A stretch of DNA of 64,000 bases from Takakia lepidozioides (Eukaryota; Streptophyta; Takakiopsida; Takakiales; Takakiaceae), in assembly GCA_030704615.1 (NCBI GenBank), contig CM060731.1, positions 25,298,001 to 25,362,000 on the forward strand. Reading direction: 5' to 3'. Below the pieces are notes generated by a model. It saw only the letters and a program-made list of their open reading frames with translations, had not been told where the DNA came from and did not search any database. Below are positions 1-13,500 of this stretch, piece by piece. The position numbers and the translations under genes are program-made. Position 1 is the first letter of the stretch; each line of letters begins with the position of its first letter.

Positions 1-472
1 ATCTCTGTAGGCAAATCTTGAGGAACTATAGTTATTGAAAGGGCAACTGTTGTTCAAAGCAGTGGCCATACAAGGGGTGCTTCTCTACTATGCACAGTAT
101 TACCCATAGTGTTTTGTTCCCCAACTTCGTAGAGCTGTTTGATATCACATTTTGTAGCAAGTGAAATGTTTGCTTCTATGTTATGGCCTTGTAGGGTGGA
201 GACAGGTCTCACTTGCTCTTAGATGGCCATGTTGTCTTGTCCACTGCATTCAGACCTTACCTCTGCAAGTAGTGTGCATATCTACATGAACACTTCCGAT
301 GTTTTTTCTTCTGTTTCTTTTTTAAGATTGTTAAACTGGAAGTTCACTATTTAGGCTACTTGTGAAGCCTCTATTGTCATCTTTTTGGGTAATTGCATGG
401 TTACACCAGGAAAATCAGGAAGATGGTTGTTGGTCCTTACTTGACGACTTTTCACCATCTCTGTGATGATAG

Positions 473-560
473 GTGGAAGATGAAGAAACTGTCCTATGAT
501 GAGCGCAAGGCAGCTCTGGTGGCACGTTTGAATGCTTTAAACGAGGAGGAGGATGATTAG
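473..560 (+). CDS. Terminal exon of an unidentified gene (partial)
   Basis: After a plausible 3' splice site (AG at 471-472) a frame reads through a lysine/arginine-rich helix and an acidic end, finishing ...LNALNEEEDD at a TAG (558-560). The ending and the acceptor look like a genuine last exon of a plus-strand gene whose body lies left of the window. I do not recognise the family. The 470 bases upstream look intronic: T-rich, with no long frame. Only about 28 residues are visible, so no function is proposed. Confidence 0.4.
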
Positions 561-2439
561 AGGATTAATCTGCCAAACATTGCATATTTTTCGGTGCATC
601 TCAGTTAAACCTGGGGTTTTGTGTAATCATTGGAGGGGTATTGTCCCCACTCCTAAAGCAATGGAGAGTGTATTCTGCTGGTATGTTATGTTTTGGAAAC
701 TGGGCAATAGTATGCAAGCTGTGCCAATCTTTTTATTTTTAGTTTAATTTCTTTCCAAACCATAAACACAGTGACCTGTTTGCAAGTCACATATTGACAG
801 TTGGTGTGGCAGAAAAAGGAAAATTTCAACCTTTACTTCATAAGGAGGGAGAATGATGGCCACTTTAGACTGCGGAGTAAGAACAACTCAAAATAGAATG
901 ATCGTATATTGGTTGAGGGTGTTTACTTGGTTGTATTGCCTTTACACTATGGACGAGTTGAAGACAAAAAGGAATGTCTAGATGTCAATTATTGGGGGAG
1001 ATTGATGGTCCAGGGATGAAGAAAGGTAACCATGTTGTTTGGAAGAGCTATTTTTGGAACCTGGATCAAGTATGGAAAACAAGCACAGGAAGTTTGTTAA
1101 ATGATGTCTCAAGGTCAAGCCAGGAAAATGAAGGTTGGGCTGTTTCACTTTATTTTAGAGAGGGAGAAAAATGAAGACTTGTCTCCTCTTTCACTTTATT
1201 TTCGGTTTTCTTGGTCTTGGTCCCAAGGGCTTAACACACTCCGAGTGTGGTGGGAAGGATGTAAGGCATGCCTTTGCCAAAGCAGACGCTCATATGGTAT
1301 CAATCCATCCCAACATCCAAAAGACACATCTGTGGCTATGGACCCATGACTGGCTCTAACCTCTCAGCCATCCGAATGATGTTAATATTTCAATATGCAT
1401 GTAGGGACCAAGATTTAGAATCCAGAGCTTTCTCTATCAATAGGTTTAACTGATTCTTACCCTGGATTGTGCAAGAAATGACAAGTGGTGTCTGCATGGG
1501 TAGACTTGTATTCCCTTTTCAATATATATATATATATATATATGTACATGTTGGTGAGTGGGTATTCTTTGATGTTGTAGATGTAGGTGTTGAAAGACCA
1601 AGTAACAGAGCTGAGGACAGGGTTTAGTTGACTGTAAAGCTTCAATCATCAACCACATCTAGAATCCTTAACTGAGTATATTTCACTCATAATCCAATCC
1701 GACGCAAGTGGAAAGTCTGTTATGGCCAAGGTAGTGGGTCTCAACTCATTACTGCACAATTTACACGCAGACTGTAGCAGAGAGTGATAAGGTCTCCAAA
1801 TAAGGGTGAGGTACTGAGGCTGCCCTCTTTGCTGCATGCCATTCCCAATGAGGAAGTGAGGCATGACAATTTTGCAATCTGTTAATCACCTATGATACAG
1901 CATGTAAAATACCTGATGAGGTCTTCATGAGCCAGCTGGCCTGATTCATTTAGCTCAAGCTTGATTCAATCAATGAGATCACACCATCTTGTATGCCGAT
2001 ACTTAAATCTGTCCAAGGTGAGGTAGAGGGTGCAGGAGAGGTTGATTTTTCTGTCTACCGCCAGCTTCTCGTCGTAAGATGTCGTCCAGACTTGCAACAG
2101 CTTCCAGTATGTGAGGGCCTTTATTGAGCATTACACACTCCGCCCTGTTACATCACCACCACCAGCAACAAGCAAGCATGTCAGTCTCTTAGTTTACATG
2201 AACTCTCTACTGCATTGCTCAATATCTGCAAACAGATTTGTTCTTGTCAGTCCCAGCATAGTTGAGCACAACAAGATCATTCAAGTACCAGTTCAAGAGT
2301 ACACTGAGCTGGCCTTAACTGTAGACAGTGATATCTGAGATCATCTGAGAAAATAGCATGCACTATATCCCACAAATGAGTTAAAGCTGCTCTGCATGAT
2401 GGACCAGTTCACAGTAAACAACCAAAATTTGGTAGTCAA
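561..2439. other. Intergenic, no gene recognised
   Basis: Only short overlapping frames are present and none resembles a known protein. The 3' UTR of the gene ending at 560 and the downstream flank of the minus-strand pyruvate-kinase-like pseudogene probably share this stretch. Confidence 0.5.
1522..1543. repeat. (AT)n microsatellite
   Basis: Eleven uninterrupted AT dinucleotides in the intergenic stretch between two oppositely oriented genes. Confidence 0.9.
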
Positions 2440-5374
2440 ATGCACGAAGCACCTGGAACCTGATGCGGCATCAGTGATCTCTGCCCGAGTAGGTATCCCT
2501 GATTTCGCCAAGCCTTCAAGTACTTGTGTTGCCCAAATTGTTGGGACATGTGCGGCTTCACACAGCAACAAGATCTGGTCCTGCATTTCTGCGAGTCGCT
2601 GCCACCCACACTCAACTGCCATGTCACCACGAGCCACCATGACTCCCAGAGGGTTCCCAGCTTCCATGGCTTCCAATAATATTGCTGGCAGGCTTTGAAA
2701 CCCCAACTCTGTCTCAATTTTCAACACAATTCCAAGGTTATTTCTAGCCCCTCTCTTCTTCAGCTCGTCAAAAAGACATCGCACATCAGCAGGCCCATTG
2801 ACAAAGGAGAGAGCCAAAATATCGGCATTTTCAGCAACAAACTCCAGGTCACCAACATCCTTCTGTGTCAATCCAGACACTGCTAAGTCACTTAATGGCA
2901 GATTAATGGCCTTCTCCCCTCTCAGTTTTCGTCCCTTATGATCCCCAGCATCAACAATCTCAACACAAATTTCTGCAGGAGAAACACTAGAGATTACACC
3001 CACTAATTTTCCATCATCAAACTTGACTGGTTCGCCAGCCTTTACAGTGTCAAACACCTGTTCCAACGTGCAGTTAACTATGGCTGGAGCCAAGACCACA
3101 CCGGATTTGTCAATGTAGGCAGGGGCACCTAACACAGGCTCCCTTGCAAGCACAAGTGTGTCCCCTGATTTAAGAACAATTGCTTGCTCGATTTGTGGCA
3201 ATTGGCTCACATGCACCCTTCCCTTCTTTCGCACTTTCTGTAAACTCAGTTCCTGTCTCAATGTATGCTGTACTACTGCACTCAGCCCATATTCCAGCAG
3301 CCACTTTGCTTTTCTCCACCACATGAAGCTCAGGCCGCCGACCTCTCCCATCCTTAAACTTCAGCATGTCGCCATTGTGAATCTTCTTCATCCATTCTGA
3401 GCCTTCTACAATTGGTATGCTGGCATCTGGAACCCTCTCCTCAGAAGGCTTCACACCTGCAGTGGCCAACCACACACAAGCAGGAGTGATGACCTCTCCC
3501 ACATCGTCCTTGATCAGCTGGATTTTAATTACTGAAGGTCCATGTCTCATGGGCCCCGTGCGCAATTTTGGCCCTGCCAGATCCATCAGAACTCAGCATG
3601 GCTTCTCCAATAATTGTGAAAAGAATCGAACCTTTCTTACCATTTTTCTCCAAGAGTTAGGACTGTCATGGGCACAATTCACCCTTGCAATGTTCATGCC
3701 AGCTTTTAACAGACTTTGTATAAAGGTGTCATCATCTGCAGCCTCTGAGGGAAGTGTCACCATAACCTGGGCATTTCTACCAGAAGGGCAAGCTCCCAAC
3801 AATGCTTTTGCATTGGCAGACAGAACGCAATTGCCAGCCTGAAATGAGATCTCCTGTGACATGTTTTCCAGCATATTTACAGAAATTTCTGAAGTCCACT
3901 CTTCTGAAAGCCTACCTGGAAACTTTTCCAATGCCCTTTTTAGCAGCATGTCATCAATGGAACCTTTAGAACAAGGTCCCTCTCTTTGAGGCACTTGAGA
4001 GGAGATAGACAACCCAAAACCGTTCACTCCACCAAAGCGACGAGAATAATCTTCAGCAGCAGCATGCAGTAATGACCGGAGAATCGAGAGAACCGAAGTG
4101 ACACTAGCCATGGTGTGGGCCTCACAACTCTCAAGGCTACAAAGCCCAAGAGAGGCAAGAGTTTCTTGCAGCCCTGAGATCTCCAATGAACGTAGAGCCA
4201 CATAATGCAACAAGTTTCTAGCGCTCTCCCAATACTGCCTGCCACATGTGCCAGAAACACTTAGAAAAATTTGGTTCATATTCAGGCACTAACTTAATGT
4301 CACTTCAAACCTGACAGGACAAACTTCGTGATCATAGCTCTTCCCAACAGGGACTTCACTGAAATTAAGCTAGATAATGCAGTTAAAATTCCTTCCACAG
4401 CCTCTTCAAAGGCACAGACCAACCAAGTACCTTGTAGGACCCATGGGCATGCAAAGTGCATGCGAACAGCCTCGCACGCTTGATAATGAAAAACACACAG
4501 AGAAACCAAAAGCGCAACACCATCTCCTCAAGGATTAAAGCTATCTTGCAACCTTTCAAGCTGCATAAACCAACCATTCCAAGTTTTTCTCTCACATCTG
4601 TAAGACCACTGTTAGCTTTATCTGAGCCATCTTGTGTCTAACAGCTGGGTGAACTTCGTGAGATGAGAATTTAGGAAGATTATGCAATAAACCCTTAAAA
4701 TCTCTGCCACAAGAGTTGAAGCCCACAACGGTGTGACACTGTATGAGTTTCAATAACCTCAATGGAAAGCTAGTTATTGATCTAGTGTTGCAGCTGGTTC
4801 AAGTCCACCTAATTGCTCACACAACCCTCGAGCAAGAAAAGTTGTTGCTTTATCTTTGATATAGTTTGTTTCCACACACACCTGTGAACTTTTTTCAACT
4901 GAGGTTGGTGCGACCACTCCAGTACAAGTGCATGCAACTGAATGCCTTGTAGCTGGTCAATAATATCCATAAGCATTCGCTCATTCTCATCTGGAGAACT
5001 CGAAAGAAACCCACCATTCATCTCTCTCTTCTTGGCTGTGCCCTCCGAGCCCACGCTACATGTAGCTATCATAGACACTAATCCCTGCCCAGCTGCCTCT
5101 TCAACAATCTCTGCTGTCTTTTTCTTGGTGCCAAACTTCTTTTTCTTCCCTACCTGCCAGACTTGGTTTAAAAAACCTCTGTCGGTATATTCAACCTCTG
5201 GCACTGATGTCTTCAAGTTGTTTCTGTTGGCAGAAGCTGAATCAACTAGGAAATTTGGCGAGGATGAGTTTATCGAATATCTCAACTCAACTGACTCGGG
5301 TGCAGCATTGACTACCCGTTCTCTGCCATCCCCTTGGATTTTGGAGCACTCTTTGAGCCCTTGATTTCCATACA
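2440..5374 (-). pseudogene. Pyruvate-kinase-like protein, broken reading frame
   Basis: The protein resembles the plant pyruvate-kinase-like family (the divergent PK type with a long N-terminal helical region), not the classical cytosolic enzyme. An N-terminal exon (about 5374-4882) with the segment IIDQLQGIQLHALVLEW splices in phase to 4238 and continues ARNLLHYVALRSLE. The PK barrel follows: AGMNIARVNCAHDS, MDLAGPKLRTGP, VLKIETELGFQ, VMVARGDMAVE, ATQVLEGLAKSGIPTRAE and ITDAASGSR. Two breaks lie inside the barrel. A TGA at 3593-3595 sits in the same frame where an arginine codon (CGA) is expected just before LMDLAGPK. A frameshift near 3241-3260 separates AYIETGTE from LSLQKVRKKG. Homology stops near 2440 without the usual C-terminal region. 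The N-terminal start is unresolved: the frame ends at a stop just upstream of 5374 and no ATG is obvious. It is likely a recent pseudogene, but sequencing error at both sites is the alternative. Confidence 0.75.
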
Positions 5375-8028
5375 CACTGGCTCAGGGCTAGGTGCTGATC
5401 GAGTAGTTGAATACAAGTGCGTGTGGATTCTCTTCCCCTTCCCTTTCCAGCAACAGCTAACCCTTTGCGAGAGGAAAATTTTCCCGTTGCATTCTTGCGG
5501 TCTTCTACCTGTGGATTTGAAGATGCAAAGCAGCACTCCATGTGAAAGGCTGCACCTTTTCTATGTGTTTGACTGGTACCCATAAAATCTCTAAGTGTAG
5601 AGCACTGCACAGCCAAAGGCACAATGTGAGCTGACTATAAAGGAAGGTTCTGCTGTTCTGTTGCTCAGCTGGCCTGTAAAGAATGACAAGTTATAAGGTG
5701 CAATCGAAGAGAACAGTTTGCAACTCCAAGAGGTCACCACACACACAGACTGACAGACTGGAAGGTAGAGCCAGAAATGGAACAAAAACAATAGGAGGAA
5801 TAGTAGAGTAAGATGCATACAGTGACACCACCCATATAAACTTTGTTCTGTTCTGTAGCAGTTAAAATGGACCAACTCAGTACTCTCTCCATTAATTGAA
5901 CCAAACATATGATATTCATGTGCACATCTATGTCAGCTCCCTCACCAAAACAAAACCATTTCCTGCTCCCATAAACTAACTCTCAGTAAACTTCTGCCTT
6001 TCCTGAGGGAACGTGGAGGACCAAAATCAAACTCTATCCGTCACCAATGCTTACCACCCAATATCCGCTCTCCCCTCCTTCCCCTCCTCTTTTTTGACTG
6101 GTCTTCTCCCTCCCACCTATGGGCATGAACCACACGTAGCACCTGCTTCGCATTCCCCCTGCTCACTCAAACGCAGATTCTAAGTCCTAGCTACTTTCTA
6201 ATTCCTCGAGAAAGGTGAAACTCAAAGAGAACTGACCCCATCGTCAAGAGAAGCACAGCGAGAGAGGCCTGTTTGTACTGAGAAAGCAGTTAACATTGCA
6301 AAGCAACCGTCTAGAATCTCGTAGAGGGAAGATCACCTTCAGTAGAATTGTTGTGCTGACCTGTCGTAACATGGAAACACAAACACCAATTTAGAGAGGG
6401 GTTGCAATTCATCCGAAGTTCACAAGGCAATAGTTGCATGGCCGCTGTTGCTCATACGCAAATTCTTCAGAAGCACTTAAACCATCGTACTATAGAGATT
6501 ATGATCTCCTCGAGATTTGTCATATATTTCAAACACTTCGTAATCCTCCATGCATTCACTCCGTAAATACTCCTCAGAATTCGAACCTTCCAACATGGCA
6601 TCCATGTTTTTTCAGTTTCAGACGCAAGCTCATCTCAAACAAAAACTATTCTCCTCGATAAGAAGGTTATCAGCTCAAAGAACTGGAAACGGCTACCAAG
6701 AAACTCATCGTCAAACGACTACAAGAACGTTGAAATTGAGAGAAATCCACACAATTCAGTTTCTCTTAACAGCGCCGTCTTCACCCACCCTCAACCGACC
6801 CACCAAAGAAATGCGGACTTACAGCACCAACTTATTTACGAACTGTGCTTGAATCCAGAATGTTTTCCCAACAATGCGACCCTCCTGTCTGCTGTCGGGC
6901 CCGACTTGACTTAGAGTTTGAATTCTTCGGTTGGCACAGTAACCTGCAAGCAAGCACCTTTTACTTCCAGTGTGTCCAAAATGAGTGATGTAATTCTATA
7001 CCACCGATATATGCTCAGAGATTACAGAGTTAAGGAAATTGCAAGCAACACCCGGACCTTTAATACAACACAGTGTACAATGTGTTCAAAACACCGACCG
7101 AACATCCCGGGTCTTCACCTTCACATTGTCACCCCAATCTGACGAAGGAGACGATGAATCCCAAGAATTATAGAAGCCCAGCACAATGCGGAAACTAACG
7201 AAGCTACCAGAATTGAGTTCCGGAACGACATGAACTCTCCAGGCCTGCCCAAAAAATTTTGACAACACCTACATGCACCTTTGCGAGATCTCCGAAGTTG
7301 AAGAGAACCAAGTTTGAAATAGAAATAAAAAAGGAAAGACAAGAGGGAGGTGGAGACTCCAGACACAGACACCTCGCTCTCCTCCTCAGGACCTGTTTAA
7401 GTGTACTCAGGAAAACTGACTGTTATGGTTGTCTTCCGGATGACTTCCATCACTTATTCATCACTCCGTCCATCATCCATTCAAAGGAATTCCACGCATT
7501 ATTTATTGATTTAACTGTTTTTATGTAATTGTTTATTTTAACATGTTTAGCTACTTACTGTGTGGATGTCTGTCCACCGGTGGGCCCCACCAATCATTTT
7601 TCGAGGATCTAGAGAATTTTCTTTTATCGTTGGATCGGCCTCACATAGATTACATTCTGACCGTTGATGGTTCATTATCGTACGGTAAGATGCGAGTAAA
7701 TGTCTTCATCCATACGCAATAACAGATGTTCATCCACATTGTACATCCAAAAGTAAAATTTTGGTATAGCCGTCTATAGCCAAATATCTAGGCCGGGTAC
7801 AGCGAGGTATAGCCAGAGATTGATCTGGTCCGAGCGTAGCCAACAATAGTGTGTGGCCAACTTTGGGCCCTGTCGGAACTACCGTTAAAGTTGCCAGGTG
7901 GGCGAAGTCGTATTTTCAAAAATATAAATTAAAAAAGTAAATTGTGTAGTATCAATGCCAAAGGCCCTGGCCTAAAACAATATATATGCCAACCAGGGGA
8001 TAAATTAGTTTTGAGAGATTATATACCA

Positions 8029-8047
8029 ATATATATATATATATATA
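8029..8047. repeat. (AT)n microsatellite
   Basis: A run of alternating A and T in an AT-rich intergenic region. Confidence 0.85.
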
Positions 8048-9089
8048 CCAACACACAAAAGCTGAAGTCTGATAGCCGGTTAGGCACTTGCCTGCCTCAT
8101 AATTATTTTTGGGGCCATTTGGCAGTTAGGCACTTTCAAAGAATTTTTTTCAATTGTAATTTTTCAAATTAGGCAATTAAAAACAAAATGAAAATACAAA
8201 AATACAACTGCTGCCATGGATGAAAATTGAAAATTGAGTCCATGAATGACGTTTTAAATGAACCTGCCTATCACCTGCGGCCCCACTGCCCTAGCAGCTT
8301 TCCTCCGCTCTTCTTGTTATGGAAAATGTCCGTGATATCTATCTTGATCTCAGTGTAGTTGATAGCATGTCAAGTAGATGTTTGGCAAATCTGCATATTG
8401 TAGACGAAGAGCTTCCTAGAGTCCGAAGGAGAGCTTGGATACCAGGCTAATTAGGATTAGATAGTTGAGTCAATGCAAGGACCTATGGAGGTTATATGGA
8501 GCTAGTGTAAGCATCAAATAGTATGAAGTAGAAAAAAACTGGATACCTCACTGTTAGTTTTATTTTTTATTTTAAATTTATAATTTAAAATCAAGTTTTT
8601 ATACCATTAGGCACTTTTAGAGAAATTTTTGAAAATTAGACACTCTTTGAGGATAATTTTTTTAAATTACACAGTCCTGTAAAAAAATAATTTATTTAGA
8701 TTAGGCACCATTTTTTTTAATTAATTTCTGCCAAATCCACGCACGTCCACTCCATCACTCCACTCTGTCACTTCCACGCCGGTCTTTAAACGCATATGCA
8801 AGAAGGCAGGTTTCATGAGGTTGACTCGGCTCCATGTCGTGAACGCAACTTGGGCTGCAAGAAGAGACGCACTAGGAGATATGCAATAATCATCTTTGCA
8901 AGCTTTTATGGTAGTTCCTTCCCCATCTGGACTCTTAGAAGCTTTGATGGGTTCTCGCTCATAAAGAGAGACTTTCTTCCTTGCAATTGGGTTGGGTAGT
9001 GTCGGTGCCATCTCCATCAACAATTTTTGTTGACTAATAGTTGTATATTTAATTATGTGCAGTCGACACTCGACGCAATCACTAATATG

Positions 9090-9270
9090 CAAAACTAGAC
9101 ACAATCATTTTGTTCCGCCCACAAAAGCATGGGTAATGACCTATCGCAAAATGCACGTAACAATTCGTTAGCAAAATAAAACAACCTCGCGTCGTCCCTT
9201 ATACACAAAACCAAACACAACTCACTTTGTTTCACCCACAAAACCATTGGATAATGACCTACGCAACAAT
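9090..9270. repeat. Diverged tandem duplication, period about 115 bp
   Basis: The segment 9090-9151 (CAAAACTAGACACAATCA... ending AATGACCTATCGCAAAAT) recurs at 9205-9270 with roughly 80 percent identity by eye. It lies directly left of a 31-bp tandem array, so the two may be one locally amplified locus. Confidence 0.6.
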
Positions 9271-9280
9271 ACTCTGAAAT

Positions 9281-9418
9281 TTCGCTGGTGAAACTCGATA
9301 CCTTGACTTACTTCGCTGACGAAACTCGATACCTTGATTTATTTCACTGGTGAAACCTGATACCTAGATTTGTTTCTTTGTCAAAACTCGATACCTTGAT
9401 TATTTTGTTGGCGAAACC
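9281..9418. repeat. 31-bp tandem repeat, about 4.5 copies
   Basis: Units start at 9281, 9312, 9343 and 9374, with a partial unit at 9405. The core is TTCGCTGGTGAAACTCGATA followed by CCTTGATTTAT. All full units are exactly 31 bp; the differences are substitutions only. Confidence 0.85.
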
Positions 9419-10571
9419 GTTGTTTGCCTCATTATGATAAATTGTTCCATTATTGTTTGATATTTGTGCATTTTGGATGATGTTGGTTATTGTGATTTTA
9501 TTTTTCCCTAATGTGTTATTTTTTTTTGTAGGATACCAAAGCTGTAAATATTTGGAACTTGGAGTTTGTAGATATACATTAGGGGTGCCTATTTCGCATC
9601 AGGGTTTAGGGACAGAAATAGGCACAGAGACCCTTATTTCGCGTGTAGGAGCCCTATTCGGGTGTATTCTTTTTTCGTGGAAACATGGGTACCCTATTGC
9701 CATATTTTGTGCTCACGACTCCATTTTCCTGTGCTCACGTTCTACCAACCCCACTTGCAATTACAGTCCGACTCTTGCCCATTTCTAACTAGGAATCTCT
9801 TCCAAAGCTTTCGGAATTGAGAGAAACACTTGCAGCTTAGCACTCCATGGAAATAGAAGAGATGAGAGAGACATGACATGTTGAATCTGTGCAGGTGAAC
9901 GAGCATATAAGGAGGCAAAGCTATATGTATCATTGCACAGTGAACGACTAATAATAGTCTAACTTTGCCGGGACTTTACCACAATGAACAGAAACACTTC
10001 TAGTAAAAGTCTACACATGTTGCCCGGGGCTTCACCACAACGAAAGGAAACCCATCTACAAGGCGTCTTATATGCAAAAGCCTCCGTGTCACAAGAGTTT
10101 TGAAGGATTGAAGAGTTCTGTTTCTGTGAGAAGGTCAGAACACATGATCCGACATCCTCAGAAGGATTGAGACACATCTTTGAAGGACAAAACACCAGCA
10201 TAGTGACACAAGCACAAGCCATAGTTGAACTGTAAGGTTTATCATTACAAGGAAAACCACCTCACATGTCACACACTGTTTTTGCACCAGGCAAGCGAAC
10301 CCAAGGAACAAGTTGGTTATCTCCATCTGGCCCCTTAAGAAGCTCTGTGAAACGGAAGAGAAATAGGAGGGCTTGCAAAGAACAGATCTGCCGCAAGCTA
10401 TTTCCGGTGGAATTTCTTAAGTTGATCCTGAAAATGCTTGATTTGTCACAAAATCGACAACCGACAACCTTCTGACCTACTACTGCAGAAGCAGATGAAG
10501 AATAAGGCAACTGGTCCATCAACCTTAAGACCCGCCAACCTTCACCTCCAAACTGTAGGGGGACTAACTGC

Positions 10572-13500
10572 CTAATACACATCCTCCCTGCGCTCTCTTC
10601 GATCCTCTCGCCGCTCATCTCTCCGTCGATCTAAATGTGCAGAATCTGATCTACGGTACTCCTTTGACAAACTGCGCACCGGGGAGCGACTTCGATCCCT
10701 CCCCTCTCGAGCCCACCGTGAACGCAGGGGGGGGCTGATTAGCCGGCGATCAACCCCTCCTCCTCTGGGGTCCCCACGATCCAGACTTCTCTTATCACGA
10801 TACCGATCCTCTCTCTCCCTGTCCCTAAAGAAGCCACGTTCAAAAGGCACCCTATCTAATGGAGCTCCCCGTTCTGAAGGACCTCGCCCATCAAATCGTT
10901 CCCTATCACGGAAGTCCTCTCGATCACGGTAGTCATCCCGGTCCCTCATATCCCTGCCAGGTCGGAAGTCCGACGGCCTGTCTCCCCCCCGGGGCGGTGG
11001 CCCATGGTCAAATTCATTAGGACCACCATTTCTCCCCCAGACACCTGGCGGGCCGCCAAATCCACTTGGCGCTCTGCCTAGCCCACGGCCTCCTGCCATT
11101 GGGCCAAGGAATGGAGGTGGCGGTCCACGGAATCCACCCTGTCCAGCACCACTGCCCCCTCCCATTCCCATTGGTGCCATGTCTCTTCGTGGTTTGTTGC
11201 AGTTATTGCAATGGGTTCTCCTTGCAAAATTGAGGTTGCCACAGCTGCAGAAGTGGCACAACAAGCCTGTTGGTCAGTCTGTCCACTAATCAGAGTTGAA
11301 ATAACCGTAGGTCTTGAGGGCCCACTTCACCTACACTACACAGCCACTTACCTTTGCGACTCTTAAGAGACAAGACATTTTCACGAGTTTGAATTGTGTC
11401 AGATCGTTTAGGAGATTGCAGTGCAGACAAAATCACATGTTGACTGCCCATGATACAGCTCGAAGTCAATACGTAAGTTCATTTCAGCTGCCCCTCCCAG
11501 TAAAAAGAACACTTTTAGACACCCAAATGAAAAATCAAGAAAAGCATGCCAACTTCTGCACGAGGTGTCCCTGTAAATGGATCATGTGAGACACAACCAA
11601 CTCAAAAGTAACAAAAGCATATGCATATGTTGGTGCAGCCAATGCAGTCTGACTCACTTCCAACCACATAGAAATCAACAGCACAATCAGCAGTCACATC
11701 TTACAGTAAGCCTTATCCGCATCAGCATCAACCACACAAACACAGCATAAAAACAACATCAAGTGGCCACTTAAACAACTCACGTTGGCTCTGAGCATAT
11801 CCAGTCCCCTTCCCTGGGAGTCACGTTCGGGTTGTTGCGACCGAAGCTCTCTCCGCCAGGAGGGAATTCATCAGGTCCCCCTCCAAATCCTCCCCCAAAA
11901 CCTCTTCCAAAAGGCGGCAATCCCCTCCCCATTCCTGGAGGACCTGAGGCTGGAATAGGAGGAGGCAGTCGATCCGAATATCTCCCACGGCCTCTCCCCC
12001 CTCGGTAACCACCTCGTGGGGGGGGTCCATCCCTGTCGTACTCAGATCCAAAGGGTTCTATGCGCCTGTCACGAGGGCTAAGACTTGCGTCAAGAATCGG
12101 AGGATGACCAAGTGACACCTGGATTTTGCTTCCTTTGAAGTCATAACCTGGTACACAAATCCAAAACCAACAGAAATTCTAAGGCACACTGACACAAGGG
12201 AAACCAATTCTTTTGAGATGGCATTGCACAAGTAGTGCTCATACTAAGGAACTGGTATCACCCTAAGAAGGGACATCAGATCATGTGAAAGAGAAGCAAC
12301 CATAAACAATCATCTGTAATATTCACTGCAAAAGACAGTAAGAGTTCATCCCCATGTCCCTGTGCCACTTGCAGTGTATGGTAAGTTAGACATGGTGCTT
12401 GCACAAATTTCCTTAATTACCTGATCTACTCGGTGCCTTTTACTGAGCTGTATTAAGTGTGTGCTGGACGGAATGACATACAAGAGCAAAGTACACCATG
12501 GCAGGAGGAGTGCTGAAAATTTGGACCAAACATTCCTACACACCCTCTGAGAAGAAACATAAAGCTGTGATGATAGTTGCCTTGGGCACAGTACAACCAC
12601 AATTACACCAACAAAGGGCAGTGAATATCAGGTCCTGGTCATACCATTGAACCAGTTGACTATGCCAGTGGCAGATCGAGGGTCATCCAGAACCACCTCA
12701 GCTTCTCGGGCCCCTGTGCCCTTCTCTCTGAAAATCTTGACCATAGGTGCTCCAGATTTTCGATCCACCTACCATTCAACCCAGACATGCACCAAATCCG
12801 ACCTTGACCTTAATTGATGGTGAGATGTGAAATACACATTAGTTTCAACACTTCCCAAGTGCTGAAATACTTTACATATGACCACCTATTTCCTTACTGT
12901 GCAGGAGACTAACGTGCCTAGACAGGCCTGCAGTAGAGAGTTGGCAGAAGAACTCAGTACCACCTAGTCATAACTATAACCCATGCATGCAGGGCTTCGA
13001 ATTGCTGATAGAATATACCACAAGCCTTAACTTATTGTTGTCCACTCTCCACATATGGACAAATAGAATTCATCTACTCTTCCTGCATGCAACAGGAGCT
13101 AACCTTAATTGCCCCAGCCTCACTGAGCAAAGCAGCAAGGCTTTCTTCTGAAACGCTCTCTGGAAGATTGGATATGCATATAGTATCTGCTCCAGCCCCA
13201 TTGGCTCCTGCACAACCATGACAACCACATCACCCTTGCTTGATCCCAGGCTGTCCGAATATCTAACAAAACTGACATCCAGATGCTGTCCCCGTCAAGA
13301 TCCACCAGTACAACTCGATTTCGATTTTCAATCACTGGACTTCAACCCCATGCCATCAATGGTGAGCAAAATTACACGAGATCTTCAGAGATCCCGAAGC
13401 TCCATGACAGGAGCAGATAGCTCGGGGGACACATGCCGTGTCTCGAATCTGTTCAGGAGAAATCTAATCAAGATTGGAAGTGCTGATGTTAATCTGGGTA

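Larger units (their letters stand above)
5376..10571. other. Gene-poor 5 kb between pyruvate-kinase-like and TAF15-like loci
   Basis: No family is recognised on either strand. Small frames near 6434-6852 (plus), 7121-7372 (minus, with a hydrophobic stretch SILVASLVSALCWASIILG) and 8721-9104 (minus) are coding-like at best and have no visible splice context. The stretch 8550-8720 is AT-rich. The part next to 10571 holds the 3' UTR of the TAF15-like gene. Confidence 0.5.

Noticed and set aside
3170-3351. A tiny intron between the overlapping pyruvate-kinase-like frames
   Set aside because: The only GT...AG pair that restores the frame is 8 nt long, too short for a spliceosomal intron, so a frameshift is the better reading.
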